Positions 21,341 through 34,439 are shown, counted from the first letter of the stretch. The stretch: DNA of 64,000 bases from Telmatactis stephensoni (GCA_029948255.1 JALIZF010001764.1:248001-312000); one strand, 5' to 3'. Notes: a model not told the origin generated them from the sequence alone. Program-made: numbers and translations.

Positions 21341-22661
21341 AGGTTGCAGTTTTCCAACTATATATTCGGAGAAGGCACTATGAGTGAATTAATTTAAACT
21401 TACGATCATTTACGGTACTACTGACGGGCCTTATCCTTTTATTTCTGTATTAACAAAACTTTAATTCAACAAGAACAATTGCGATTTAAAGTTAAAGGTA
21501 TAGCGTCCTTCTCCCCCTAGCTCCTTCCTTCCCCAGAACCATGTTTCCTTAAACGCGACGTTTAGGTCTATTTCAAGCATATGGGCGTAAAAATTAAAGG
21601 AAACTCATTTCTGGAAAATCAAATTTCATAGCTTTCAAGTAGTAATGGCGGACGCGTATATGCGGACATACGGCTTGTTTATTGAAAATTTCGGTTTTAA
21701 AAATGAAGTTCATGCATGCATATGACAACACCGTCCATTTTGACTTCCCAAAAAATCGACGGGAACAGTTTAACTGGCCTATATTACATCCACATAACTA
21801 GAAATAGACTTTTGAAGTATTTCCGGTAAGGCTCTAGTCCCCCTCTATGCACCCTCATTTTCTGGCTTGATTGAACACATTGATGTAACATGTGACAACG
21901 ATTGAAGACGTAGAAACTGTAGTTTTAGTGCATAAAGATAATGTTTTATCGATCGATTTTTGGAAAACAATGAAATATATATTTCGATATATCGAAAATT
22001 GAAAAATTATGCAAAGTAAGTGCTATTCCTGGAAATTTTAAATTTAGTGAATTTTATCTATCGAAAATGCCGGCGAGAACAACGATAAAATGGGTGGATT
22101 TGGGGGTTCAGTTTTCAGTGAAAGAGATTTCTCTTTTGTGCTTATCTAGCTCTTCAAATAATACGGTGACCCTATCATGTTGCTTTTCGGAGAGTTTAAT
22201 TTTCATTTCTAAAGTAATAATCATTCTGAATTTTGAAAACAAAATCAGTATCTTTTCGCTTATAGCATATAAATTTATACTTGTAATTTGACTAGTGTGC
22301 GTTGCCAGCAAATTAAATCTGCGACTTTTTTAAGGTTAGAGGGCGTGGGCAAAAGACCCACTCTGTAAGAATATATTGCTAACTTTAGGTAAACGTATTG
22401 CTTTTCATTGAATAATTTTAACATTTGAGAAATCCGATTATCTTATTTAACCCAAATTATACACAAAGCTGCCTAAGTTCAACCCCAAGTTGGACGTTTA
22501 ATTTCATGCACATAATCGCGCGCTGGTTGTGCGCATGGCGGAAGTATTATATTTCAAAAGTGGGAATGTTTTGTGTTGATCAAAATAAAAGTCGTCCACA
22601 TTTCATAAAGTAGTTGATATGTAATAAACTATTATTCCACTCATTGTCGTGATTAATTGTA
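21341..22661. other. Intergenic, no gene recognised
   Basis: 3' flank of the Mab-21 gene. A 14-base match to the right end of the TACCGTAAA MITE (GATCATTTACGGTA) lies at 21404-21417 without a partner end. Frames at 22067-22291 (+) and 22108-22311 (-) overlap and have no motif. Confidence 0.55.
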
Positions 22662-22965
22662 TACACCTATTTCAATTAACGTTGTCGGCAAGTAGACTCA
22701 AGTCTACGCGACTCACTCGAAATGGAATATGGGTAGGTACTAAACTTTACTCGCTTTTCAGCTTTGTTCTTGATTTTTAACATATCAACAAATTGAAACA
22801 AATGAAGTTCGTTTCTGCATAAGGTTATAGCAAGCTAGTTGAGATAAGTCCTGTTGATAGTCTTGTTGTTTTATTGATTTGATTTATTTCTTCCCATACT
22901 CCCTTGCGGGTGAGTCGAGTAGGCTTGAGGCGTTTTACCCGACAACGTTTTATGAAACAGGTGTA
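22662..22965. mobile_element. MITE, TACACCTATTTCA family, copy 2
   Basis: Same termini as 12114-12392 (TACACCTATTTCA and TGAAACAGGTGTA) and the same CCCTTGCGGGTGAGTCGAGT interior near 22902-22921, with a ~25-bp extra segment. A partial copy of this interior also occurs at 51088-51120. Confidence 0.87.
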
Positions 22966-23100
22966 TGTTAATGGCATTTGAATTTGTAGTTTTGAATCAA
23001 TTGTAAAGCGCTTTTGAGCCAGTTTTAAAAAAGCGCTATATAAATAAATTTATTATTTATTATTATTTAATGACAATTAAAAAGATTAAAGATAAATAAT

Positions 23101-23316
23101 AGCAATCTCGTTACCCGAGCCTTCGTTCTTCTTGGCTGAGAAGCTCTAATTCTGGAGTTCCGTTCCACCAATCAGAGCCTTTTAATAGTATATCTGTTTC
23201 TTATTGATCGTTGTTTTTCAAGCCAATCAAAATTCGCTAAAAATCCGTTTCCCCGGAGCTTTCCGTTTCTTGGCGTTGGCCAGAAGGAGCGAAGGCTCGG
23301 GTTATGAGATCGGGCT
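23101..23316. mobile_element. ~216-bp inverted-repeat element
   Basis: AGCAATCTCGTTACCCGAGC (from 23101) pairs with GGCTCGGGTTATGAGATCGG (ending near 23316), about 25 bases per arm. It lies in the 3' flank of the acylated-protein gene. Around it (22966-23569) nothing else is recognised. Confidence 0.75.
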
Positions 23317-23569
23317 AATAGGAGTTATAATAAGGAGCTTCATGCATGCACGATCGATTTCGTGGAATAATTATTTTATAAAATGCACTATAACTTTAAT
23401 GTCATGAGCTTTTATTGACATTCATATCAACAATCCCATCAAACAAGAGAAGTCACACGAAATTAAAGAAAGTCCATTTTAAGAAGTGAAGTGGCCTGGA
23501 CGACCGGATTCATGAGGTAAGGTCTGCCTTCCAGATAAAGGATGTCAGCTAAGCATTTCTCCATCACAC

Positions 23570-26062
23570 TTAGGGCTTAAGTTCATGTATACTTTTGAAA
23601 CTTTGCTGCTGTAGCTTCATGTGAGAAAGCTCTTGCTCAAGACGTAGAATCTCAAGTCGCCTATCAATTTCTTCGTGCATATTAAAGTAGGATTCTGTGG
23701 GCGATGGTGTTCTGGGTGGTGCTTTGATTGGGGTGTTTTCTTCAATCTTTTTCGACTTTGAAAAAGATGGGTTGAATTCAAGACTTTTCAACTGCTCATC
23801 AAAGTCATGAAGGTTGAACATATCTTCATCTGTTTCTGAGATGAACCATTCTGGCATGTCCTCTTCAATTGTTTTCAATCTGGAAAATGATGGTTTAAAT
23901 TCAAAGGTTTTAAACCGTTCATCAAACTCGTGAATGTCGAACATGTCGCCATTCTGAGAACCCTCAAGTGATCTCTTCTCTTCGTCCCAGATGTCAGGAT
24001 ATTCTTGTTCACGGTGATATTTCTCAACGATGTTATCAATATCTTCGTGCATGTGAAAGTACGACTCACTCGTTGATAAAGTTTCTTCACGTAAAGATCT
24101 CGGTTTGCTTCTCTCTTCGGTTTGGGATAAAACATCATCAAACGAAGACCCGTTTTGACTCAGCTCCTCTTCGACAACCATGTCATGGAAATCTGACCAC
24201 TGGGCTCCTAAAGATCTGAGAAACAGCTCGACTTGTGATTTTAGGTTGAGACGAGATCTAGAGCTAGATTGGAGTGTACTCTGAGATACCCTGGATGAAG
24301 GAGACGGGTCCTCTCGGAAGAAACCACAGATAGAATCATTCTCTTTGATTTTGTTTAACATTGTATCGATTTCACCGAGGAGATCCATTCCAGAGAAATA
24401 TGAATGTACTGAGGCGCTGTCACGGCTGGCGAGACTTCCTCTGTAGCTTCCAAAACTCGTTCTTGAACTTTTTCGACTTGGAGATTTGATGGATCTTTAA
24501 AACAATCAAGAATTTATTGAATTTAAGAGATATGATGTCAACATATAAATTATGAGAAGTCAGAACATCAATCAACAACCACAGCAAGAACAATGGTATC
24601 AATAGCTGACGTTGTGGCCAGCGGTCTGCGGTTTCTCCGGATACCAATAGAGACTTTGCGCCATCACGTGACGGCAGCCATGACAGGTGACAGGAACAAT
24701 AGAGTCTGGACTAATCTGGTTTACACGAGAAAGAGTTCAGTTTCCCAGGGGGAAAAGACTCTATTGTTGTGCCTCCTGTCATGGCTGCCATCACATCACG
24801 TGATGGTGCAAAGCCTGTATTTATGTTACGGTCACACCAAATGAATTCCACTTATATGCTGCATTGTCGTCAAGGAAAAGACAAGGAAAAGTACTACTAG
24901 TTTTGCCCTCTTCTGAAACCGCAGACCACCAGCAACGCAGTCTATGTTATAAGAAATCTTCTACTACAAGACGAACAATTCATCTACAGAGGTTTTTAAT
25001 GCTGAAGCTGCTTCACTTACCTAGAGAAACTACTTCGACGCTTCTCCTTCTTGCCCATAAACGTATTTTTCAACGATTTCCATGACGAAATGCTACCCAA
25101 TTCATTACTCTGACAGCGAATCACTACAGTTGATGAGGGTGGGGGACTTCGTAGGTTACTTCCATTTTTATCATCACCCGTTCTTGTCGACGAGGTAGCC
25201 TTTAGTTTTGTAAGTGAATCCCGTGTTTGGCTCCCTGTTCTCGAAGACGGAGCCTTTATGACTACAGTTGACGAAGACGGGATAATTTCTTTCTCTTTTG
25301 CATATTTCCTTTGATCAGAACTTGAAGGAAAAACGTGTTTTTCTTTTTCTTTTTTTTCATGAATTCCTTTATAATGTAATTTCTGTAGTTTGGTGATTTC
25401 AGGCAATGATTCAGCCTTTAAAATAATCTTTGATAATGAAGTTGTTGAGGGAATAGGAGATTGATGGAGATTTATAGAACCTATTAAAATATAACATAGG
25501 AAAATGTTAAATTTTTCAAATTTTTTTGGCGTATATACCTATCACAAACAATGACCCTTCAAAACATAGAAGCTGAGACCGCAATGAACACTGGAAAATC
25601 TGTCGATTAGATGATTTTAACGAAGTGCGTGCACTTGGACATTTCAAACAGCGACCGAGATAAATTCTTGGTATTCCAAACACGATTATGTAGCGAATTC
25701 ATAAATAAAACATATAAATATCCATATATTACTAGTGTACACAGGAGTCATTTCGGTCTCAGCTTCTAGGCTCGATGATTTTGAAAGGGTCAGTGTTTGT
25801 GCAAATAGATATTATATATGTTGTGGTTTGTGTAATGCCTTGGAGTTAGATTTAAGGATAGTATTACGGTTATTTTTGTACAACGTTTTGTACAAAATCC
25901 TATCATATCACTCACCCTAGTTAATTTAACTTAAAAAATTCATACCAAAAACCACAATATATATGTATAATATTCAAACGATGTTCAGAAATTTAAATGA
26001 ATAGGCATTCACAACAGACACATTTAGGAATACTGCTTGAATTCCAAGCGATTTTAACAACG

Positions 26063-26098
<36 letters not shown>

Positions 26099-27998
26099 GC
26101 ATGTAAGGAAAGAGGGAGAGGGAAGGAGGAACACAGGACTTTGTGGTTTTGTTCCATGTAGCGTAAACACGAATCAAACCAGGCTTACTTTTTTCACTTC
26201 CTGTATGTTTTTCTGTCATGGAGTGTTGACATGCTCGTAAATAACAATCAGGTCTACATATCTTAAAAGTCTTCACCTTCCTACTCTCCCTCCCCCCGCC
26301 CACCAAATTATATCATCATATAGTCCGTCTTTTACTCCCTCTCCCTAAAGGTGATGTTACACGGGTCGATTCGCAACAACGATTTTCCGCGCAGCAGTCG
26401 GTCAAATTGATAATTTTGCGTTAAAAGATTTTAAAATCCATATCAAACATTTGCAACTTGCTCACTTAACAAAATTATTGCGTTTTGTATTTTCCACGGC
26501 ATAAACTTTACGGGCAACATTTGTTGCGCTGAAAATCGTTGCTGCGAATCGACCTGTGTTACATCACCTTAATACTTAAACAGACACAAACACCATGATG
26601 TTTAAAATAAATTTCCGTCTGTTTTTCATTTCCTGCAAACTGCGCTCGTTGAATTGCATCTTGGTGACTTACATTTCTCTAAATCACCAGCTTCATACAT
26701 TGTAACTTGCTTATCGACACTAGCAGAAGATGTGGATGGCGTCTCCTAGAGCACAAGGGAAAAACTGTCATTCTCTAAAAACTAATTGAGTCCATACTGA
26801 ATCGAAGTCCGGTATGTCAGCATACAAGACTGAGAATAAATCATAAACAAACGAATCAAAATACACCGAAACAAAAAAGAATGCATATCGGATGAGCATA
26901 AAAACTCTGCGTCAAGAAGGGGAACAATATTTAAAGAACTACGAAAAAATGTTACTTCGTGTAGCAAGAAAAATTTGTTGTGCGCGGAGTGGCGAGCAGA
27001 ATTTGTTCTGCAACAGTTACGCAGCAACTTTATACGCGCGCACGAGCGAGCTGATTAAAGAATTCGAAGAATTCTTGTTTCAAATTTTGCGCTGTGTAAT
27101 GTGAAGTAAAGTAGTGACAATCTATATTGCGCGCGCGCAAAAAGGAAAACTATAACGAGACGTAAAATTTGGAAAAGTGTAAATGTCTTTTACAATGAGA
27201 TCGGCTGTATAAAATGTTGAAATAATGATAATGATTGAGTGCTTTATCATGTCATTTGATTTCGTTGAAGATATTTGCTACGATAAGTCATACTTACCAA
27301 CCATTGAAAACTTGAGTCGTGGTCCGTTTTTTTGTGCTACAGAGGACAAAAAAAAAAACCCGTTTAACTTTAATATTAAATTGATTTCGTATATATTAAT
27401 ATAATTGTCATTGATCTTTATCAAGGAAGAAAAGAGTGAAAGAAAATGAAAGGAAAGGAGAGGAAAGAAAAGTAATGAAATGAAAAAACTAAAGAAAGAT
27501 TTGAGAGTTTTATATGTCTAAAAATATACACACTAGAGCGTTCTGAATAGCACGCGTGTTCGTTGAAAACAGTCGGTTTTGTATCGACTGCAAACGATGC
27601 GGAACTACATAAAACGTTTTAGATAAACGATAAAATAGGCCTTGACGTTAATCATTTCATATGCCATTTCCCTACCCTTATATTTTGACTCCATAAAGAA
27701 AAATAATTCAATAATTTGCCCGCCACAAATTCTAGCCTTATTATGATCATGACTAAGCCTTAGAAAAATAAAATAAAACTGATGAAAAACAGAAAAGTGT
27801 ATTGACTGGCTGCATTAGCTGCATTGTTGAGCGCGCTCGAGATGTAATAAATAACTAGCAAAATATCAAAACAGGATGAGAAGTAAATAATATAATCAAG
27901 TTTAAAGAAATATAGTCATTTTAGAGGATATGGAGCGTATTTCTAACCTCGATGTTTCTTTCCTCTACATATCTGATTTTGCCACAACAAGCACCCAT
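23570..27998 (-). CDS. Predicted dually acylated (MGACC) protein, five exons, family unknown
   Basis: Exons on the minus strand are 27998-27948, 27336-27298 (39 bp), 26745-26673, 25480-25021 and 24494-23570. Donors are GTTAGA, GTAAGT, GTAAGT and GTAAGT; acceptors end CTGTAG, GCTCTAG, TTAATAG and TTTAAAG. Phases match at every junction (0, 0, 1, 2), giving 515 residues with no stop. The N-terminus MGACCGK fits N-myristoylation of Gly2 with palmitoylation of Cys4/Cys5, so membrane attachment is expected. The middle is Ser/Thr/Lys-rich and probably disordered, with two STVVI copies (STVVIKAP, STVVIRCQ) and a basic KKEKRRSSFSRSIKSPSRK patch over the last junction. The C-terminal part is acidic with repeated units: SYF(H/N)MHE(D/E)ID twice (a weaker third, SYFSGMDLLGEID) and two MF-(D/N)-(I/L)-H-(E/D)-FDE units ending in PSFS. 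I do not recognise the family; a membrane-tethered adaptor is only a guess. Confidence 0.78.
24610..24937. mobile_element. Inverted-repeat element in intron 4 of the acylated-protein gene
   Basis: Outer arms CGGTCTGCGGTTTC (24622-24635) and GAAACCGCAGACC (24915-24927) pair. Inner arms at 24653-24705 and about 24767-24818 also pair, including CCATCACGTGA and TCACGTGATGG and the AATAGAGTCT/AGACTCTATT pair. It sits between the last two exons. Confidence 0.75.
25542..25802. mobile_element. ~260-bp inverted-repeat element in intron 3 of the acylated-protein gene
   Basis: TCACAAACAATGACCCTTCA (25542-25561) and AGAAGCTGAGACCG (25569-25582) pair with CGGTCTCAGCTTCT (25754-25767) and GGGTCAGTGTTTGTG (25787-25801). 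The right arm has a short insertion. Confidence 0.72.
26059..26098 (+). repeat. CAA trinucleotide microsatellite
   Basis: A run of CAA units in intron 3 of the minus-strand gene. The opposite strand reads poly-Leu, which is an artefact. Confidence 0.9.
26346..26571. mobile_element. 226-bp MITE, TAAAGGTGATGTTACACGG type
   Basis: TAAAGGTGATGTTACACGGG (26346-26365) and its near complement ending CATCACCTTA (26571) form arms of about 50 bases, with GATTCGCAACAACGATTTTC pairing with GAAAATCGTTGCTGCGAATC. It ends about 100 bases before exon 3, in intron 3. This terminal sequence is one I associate with abundant cnidarian MITEs; that is memory, not a search. Confidence 0.85.
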
Positions 27999-30945
27999 CA
28001 AGTGATGTAAACTTCCGTCCACATTATGGTCTTCCGGTATGTCTCAAAGAACCATATTGCTGTTCGTTAGATATTCTGACGTCACAAAATATTTAATTAT
28101 GCATAATGTAAATATGTCACGCGCGCGCGCGCTCTTGATGTCAAACTAGTATTGCGTGACATCACGCAAAATCTTTATTACGTCACCGGTTTAATCAAAG
28201 TTTCATAAATATTATGTAAACATTGAATTCAAACTAACCACGGTTTTGTTTCTTCAGGCTTTTTAAGACTTCATTAATAACTATTTTCTAAACATGGATT
28301 TTGATTACTAAATATGTTGCCCTGCTACTGCCCAAATAGGGTGATTTCGCAAACACGAAGCGACGCGAAAACAGGACATGATATGACAAAGTATATCACA
28401 GTCGTTCGTTGCGTGATTACCGTGACAACGTCGCGACACCACGTTCAGGACGCCATTTCGCTTGTCTTCACGTCCTTCAACGGTCATTTCCAAAAAAAAG
28501 AAAAAAAAATCAGCGCGCGGCGTCCTCCTTGACTGACATCGCGTCGTGTTTGGGATTGAGCTGGTAACAAATTGCAATACAAGAATATGATAGTGCTACG
28601 CTGTTTTTAAGTCGGTTTTGCGTTATCCGTCCGACACCAAAGTGAAAAGTACAGTCAATTTGAGCATGCATGGAAAAAGGTTTGCTTGAGGTTAAAAGTA
28701 TATATGAATTGATCTGGAAAGATTATTATCGTTGTAAAAAGCATGTGTTTTTATTCAAGCTTTGATCGAAGACGTTAGGACACTTTTTGCATGGACCAAT
28801 AAAAAACGTAATATAAGAAAACCTGTTGGATGCCAATTCAGTGTTGCTTAAAAACGATCGACAAGCTCAACATGACTGAATGTATTATCAAAAAAAAAAC
28901 CCATGTAATTTACCACTTGTAAAGTCGAATAATACTAACGAACCTTCCTGAAGCTGGATCATAAATCAAAAGGTTGGTTTTCTACTTTTTGTTAACATTA
29001 AAAGTACTTGTCTCATATCTAAATTTTATCAATGCTTTACTTATAACTATCACCAGATGTCAACGCTCAAGTTGGATAATAACTTTTTTTTGAAACAATA
29101 TTTTAAATTTAGTCTTACAGACATGAATATGTAGCGTTAAAGGTTACACTTCAATGCAACGTGTTTTATTTGTATATTTTGATTAAAATGAGAAGTCAGT
29201 GACGACAAGTAGGCGCCAATTGTTTTAAAGACATGCACAGTTTTTTTTACTGCAAGGTTTTTATCATAATTTAGTCTTTCAAAAACCGCAAAATCTTATA
29301 TTGAGCCAAAACAATATCAATGAGCAGTTTAAATTATTGATTATATTTTTTAAGTAAGGGCTGGTTTGAGTGAAGATGTAATTCGTCCTCATTGAAGGCA
29401 AGTCACTCAGCAAAAACGTTGAACCTAATTTGACTAAAAGTTGCAACCAATGGAGAACGACTTATTTGTATGCAAAGAAGACTTCAAAAGTAATTATATA
29501 ATCATAAAAAAATATCTTACAATATTTAAATTGACAGCGTAAGTTTGAGATTCATCTTCTTGTTTTGAGGGCGGGTTAGTCGTTAGTTCTGTCAGCGAAC
29601 ATTGCCGGCCTTCACAGTTGGCTTTTGAGCTACTGAACACTTTAGTGGTTTCTCTAACTTCACTAGTTGCCGTGTGAAGCTGAGCAAGGCATTAGTGTGG
29701 CCGGATTGTTAGAAAAAAAGCAAAGAATTTGTCCCAAATTTTGAATTAGGTGAGTTCTCAGCCTATAATGAGTACTTGTTTTTGTTGTCTAAAGTAACTA
29801 TATGATAATTGTAAGTAAAAATTTTACTGTATCATTGTAAAAAATAATAGAAAACCGAGTTTCATTCAAGTTCACTCAACACAGACGGTATGTTTCGATA
29901 TTAGTTATTTGTTTTTGGTCACAAGCCGAAAGCCTTCCGCTGCTTCGGGGCTTTAATATTCATCCGTAAACAGAGCAGAGAAAACATATGCTCCCAGCGC
30001 CTTAATGAATGGAAAAATTGTCAACGAAAGTTTTCAATAATTCAGCCTGTAGCTTGTTTGCTTTTCTCAGTTATTTTGACTCCTATTGTTTTAGTACTTA
30101 GGACAATTGGTATGTGTATTTGATTTTCTATGAATCATTATTATTAATGGCAAACTTTTAGATCACTAAATGAACAACGGTTGAAGTTTTTGATCACACT
30201 AAAGCTCCGGCCACATTGAAAAAAAAAAAAAAAAACTGGCAAGGTAGGGATAATTCACAATAATTTATTGTCGATGTAAACGACTTCTAACTTGTACTGG
30301 CTTTATATCGACATTTTATTTTGTTTGAGAAAAAGTCGTTTTATTGTATGGATAGCTTGCACGCGCGAAAATAGTTGCCGAAAGAGATGCGTTTTCAAGT
30401 ATATTCGTATTACCGCAGACGTAACCCAGCGCAAAACGCAAAGCCTTTGGTGCTTTTCGGGTCAAAAAAGGCACGGAATTTGGACGGGACCTAATTTACC
30501 TCGCTAGGTATAGCCTATAGCAAGGATATCTAATGATCGTCTCTGTTCCATCAACTATAGTGCATTTGAAAGTCGTAAGAAAGATTCTGCCAGATTTTTA
30601 TCCGTTTCCCGACTCGACTGCTGGCTGGTCTAAGGTTCCCATAGTGTTTAAAATGTAAATTATTAACAAAACTTCATTAATTATTTTATATGAAGACTCA
30701 GTCTTAGAGTGTTATCATTAGGGATATATGACAGATAAATAATTTACGTGGAAAATGTTTGGTTATAAGTTTTTATGCTTTAATTGAGCTCTGTCAGATT
30801 TTGATGATTAAAGCGAAAGTCAGTATGAAGTTGTAATTATCAGCAGAAATATACGAAACATATTTTTTATAGTGACGTATTAATTTCCGATGTTACAAGT
30901 GTTTGTAGCCACGATCAACCCACGCAGTACATTACAACTCATATA
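27999..30945. other. Intergenic, no gene recognised
   Basis: Upstream side of the acylated-protein gene. No second gene can be supported. It holds CG-alternating tracts near 28119-28132, A-runs, and frames at 28308-28577 on both strands that overlap and have no motif. A promoter for the minus gene should lie near 28000-28200, but no core element is clear. Confidence 0.5.
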
Positions 30946-31089
30946 TACAAGGTGTCAATCAGACTAGCAAATAGTGAAATTAAAAGTTACCCATAAACTT
31001 GATAAAACATATAAGCTAGCTTATATGTTTAATCAAGTTTATGGGTAACTTTTAATTTCACTATTTGCTAGTCTGACTGACACCTTGTA
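30946..31089. mobile_element. 144-bp near-perfect palindrome (hairpin MITE)
   Basis: It reads TACAAGGTGTCA inward from 30946 and the complement to 31089, centred on AAGCT/AGCTT near 31017. Only a few mismatches occur over ~70 bases per arm. TA borders are consistent with a mariner-type target, but this is not proven. Confidence 0.9.
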
Positions 31090-33258
31090 TCAAGAAAATG
31101 TATTTCACTTTATGAAGGCATCTTTCATGCACTACTCTCAGTCGCTCATCCCGTACATCATCCAACGTTGGCACGGAGTCTCTTCTCAGCATATTTAAAA
31201 TAACTAGACCCTATACCAAGGGCTTACTCTTGCCCAGGTGAGATAGTGCTTATGCTATGCAGTTAGAGTGTATATTTGGAAGCCTGTGTTGCAATTATAA
31301 ATTCGCATAACAATAATAAACTAAAAAGCAACAGAGATCGCGGAGCACCTTGAAAAGTTGGGGCTAACATTTGAAAATAGAGAAGACTACCCAGTCAAAA
31401 AAGTTGAGGGGGGGAGGTTATAGCCTTCCCCCCCCCCCCCCCCCCCCCCCCCTTCCCCCGTCTCCGTGGTCCCTGAGCAAAAGAGAAACGCTGAAAATAA
31501 AAACTGTTTTGGACATTGAAAAGCTGGTGTGTAATTTCAGTGGTTGTTAAAAATATTATTAACGTGCTTTATTGCACGAGTAATTAAATTCAAGAACACA
31601 TATATCAGGTTTTAATCTTTCAAAAAAGTATCCTATTTCAAATAACCGAATGCAAATATCATTCACCTTCCACAATCAATTCAAAGCGTATAAAAATCAA
31701 ACCCTGGAGTAAAGCCATGCTCATCGAGCTTAAAATTAAACACTGAAAGCACACAGAAATCCGAGAGTCAAAAGTCAGGCTTTTTTATTCATATAAATTC
31801 CATAGGTCATCCACGTGAAAAAGGAGATACAGAGGAGAAAAAATATCGGTACGCTATTTTGAGTTAGGAGAAAACCGCACACAATCGACCTCAACATTTT
31901 AGCTTTTCCAAGGTGGCGAATCTTCGAATGTGCTGACCTCATGCGTTGCCTCGTTTTCATGACAGTAGTCCTTAAAGACTTCTGGGTAATTTGCCGATTT
32001 GCGACGTTGACGATAGACAGACTGATAGACCAAAAAGTAATCGGCCTAAAGACCTGGGCACGAGTAAAAAGCATGTCCATAGACAGACTGCATGCATGAT
32101 AGAAATTTATTAGTTTCTGCTGGCCAGAAAGTTGCATTTTGAAATCGTGGTATAGATGACTTGCAATTACCGCGCCCTCGTTCGATGTTGAGTGTTGTAA
32201 ATACATGCATAAATACTAAGCCCAATAATAATAAGCCCACTTCTGGAGACAGCGCACTATAGGTAGAAAAAATAGTACGCATAATAGTTAGTAATAGACT
32301 CTAAATCCAATGTTTTCTTTTGATCTTTATCAACTAGCACCAACTAAATAGTCATTTTTCTTAATTTCACTGGTTAAACATAATCACTCACGCATGGTGT
32401 GAAACAGTTTGAAGCATCAAATCGTTAGCTTTCGTTTCACTCTTGTTTACTTTGTAGTTTTGCTACAAATGTTTTCACGACTCTCTTAGTTTTGTAGCTA
32501 TATTTGCCCCTGAATTCCATAAATAATGGGAATTTAATAACCAGGAATTTCGGTTCCGCGTATTGTATCCATATGTTTCAACAATTACCGGTCAGTAAAG
32601 AGTATATATTTCAAAGAAAATGATAGACATCAAAGTCAGACCGACCACATTTACTTTTTTGCTTCAATTTCTGATCTAATCAAAATGAGCTTGATAATAA
32701 TGTTGAAATTGTTCGTGTGAGGTAACGATCACTCTCTAATTGGCGTCTGGTGGTTCTTTTGGTAATTTTTTTCCACGGCTCTTAGCCGCGCGGTGGGGAA
32801 CGCATTAATATTATCACTTTAAGTAAGTCTAAGAATCGAGGATAATTATAGATTTTCCTGATAAATATGAAATGAAAAATTTGCTTAATTATTTGTTCAC
32901 CTTGTGGTTTGGTCACGTGACTTGATGACAATATGGAGCATGTTGGTGTTTTGACTGCAAAATATCTTCAGAAATACAAATCGAGAACAAAGGGAAATGA
33001 AAACAAAGTAAATCGAAAGAAAAACTAAAACCATTATAGATAACCACAAAAAAGGAAAATCGCTTTCCAAAAACCAATTAGTCATTAAGCCTTTTCAAGA
33101 GAAAAATTGAAAGGACCCCACAACGAAACAGCCCCAAACCGCTGCCCCCTCCCCTTTCTACAGCCTAATTTACATTGGTAAACTTTGTATATGTACTAAT
33201 TGAAGAGGCTTGATAAGAGTTTTATCCCGGCAGCGACGCTGTAAAATCTATTATCAAC
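31090..33258. other. Intergenic, no gene recognised
   Basis: A 25-C run lies at 31428-31452. A 143-codon ATG frame on the minus strand (32206-31775) has a hydrophobic C-terminus but no family signature. Nothing else is visible. Confidence 0.5.
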
Positions 33259-33673
33259 AGGCCATATGCGGCTAACAGGTCACGTGCTCCTATCTCCCCT
33301 AAATCAAGTAGGCATCGTCAAAATGAACGCCAGAAATAGAATGAGCACCTCGATATTAGTAAAAGTGCAAAGTTTCAGCTCATAAGATGTAATACAGGAG
33401 AAATGACAGTAAATTTAAGATTAAATATTTTCTTAAGATTCAGTTTGGAAAAACGCGTAAGCTCGTGCCATCCAACGCGTTTTTCCAAACGAATCTTAAG
33501 AAAATATCTAATCTTAAATCTGCTGTCATTTTTTCCCTTATTCATCTTATAAACTGAAACTTTGCACTTTTACTAATATCGAGGTGCTCTTTCATTTTGT
33601 GGGGTTCATTTTGATGGTGCTGCTTGATTTAGGAGAGATGGAGTCACGTGACCTGTTAGTGCATTTTGCCTTG
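33259..33673. mobile_element. ~415-bp foldback element
   Basis: The arms pair almost along their whole length, from CTAACAGGTCACGTG (33272-33286) with CACGTGACCTGTTAG (33645-33659) inward to ACGCGTTTTTCC at the centre near 33476. Weaker pairing extends to about 33259 and 33673. It is non-coding. Confidence 0.88.
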
Positions 33674-34439
33674 CTTAGTCATTCTGACTGTGCATGTTTA
33701 TTATAACTTAGTCATAGTTTTACTTCTGTCAGGTGTCCTTGATTAACACTGGGTGATGATCACACGCACATGAGAATGCATGACTGTTACGTTGATAATA
33801 GTTGTTGGTTTGACGGCCGTTTAACTAGAGAACAGCGGTACTTCTAGAACTGCAGTCACCCTCCATTGAGCGGTGCGTTTCATTCTTCATATAAATGGCA
33901 ATCCCCTGATTTGACCTAAATTCCGGATTGGTGATTTTATGAAAACCCAAAAGCTTACTCATCTTGATTCAGGGTCGTAATTTGTGAAAAGGCTACAGAA
34001 AATCATAGATATATGAAAATCGATCAGTAGCCGGCCACTTCTGAAGGCGACCGCTTGATACAGGTTGGACTGTACCACCCGCCGTTTGATGTAAGCTTAA
34101 CAAAGAACCGAGCGTTCCCCTAATTTTCTAGTGTTTTACCACCCCCATCACAGGACGTACATAGACACAAGCAAGTGTTCTTTATAAAATATCTTTTGGA
34201 CGTTTTGGTCGAACGAGGAGAACCTCACATCTATCTTAACTGATAAACTGCGCGATGAAATTATAAAACAACTAAACGCTGGCGAATATTAAACTAGAAA
34301 ACGATCTAAAAAAGTCTAGAACATAATCTAAGGCTAAAAGCCTATGTTCAATAAATATCCAATATACAAAATAGAATTGCGACGAAGACATTTGATATTT
34401 GCACAGCAGTGGTGTTTAATTCAATATACCAAAGTACTT

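Noticed and set aside
21404..21417. Match to the TACCGTAAA MITE right end
   Set aside because: Only 14 bases and no partner terminus nearby.
31775..32206. 143-codon minus-strand frame with a hydrophobic C-terminus
   Set aside because: Suggestive of a GPCR TM6 remnant at most; no conserved receptor motif, splice context or paralogue in the window.
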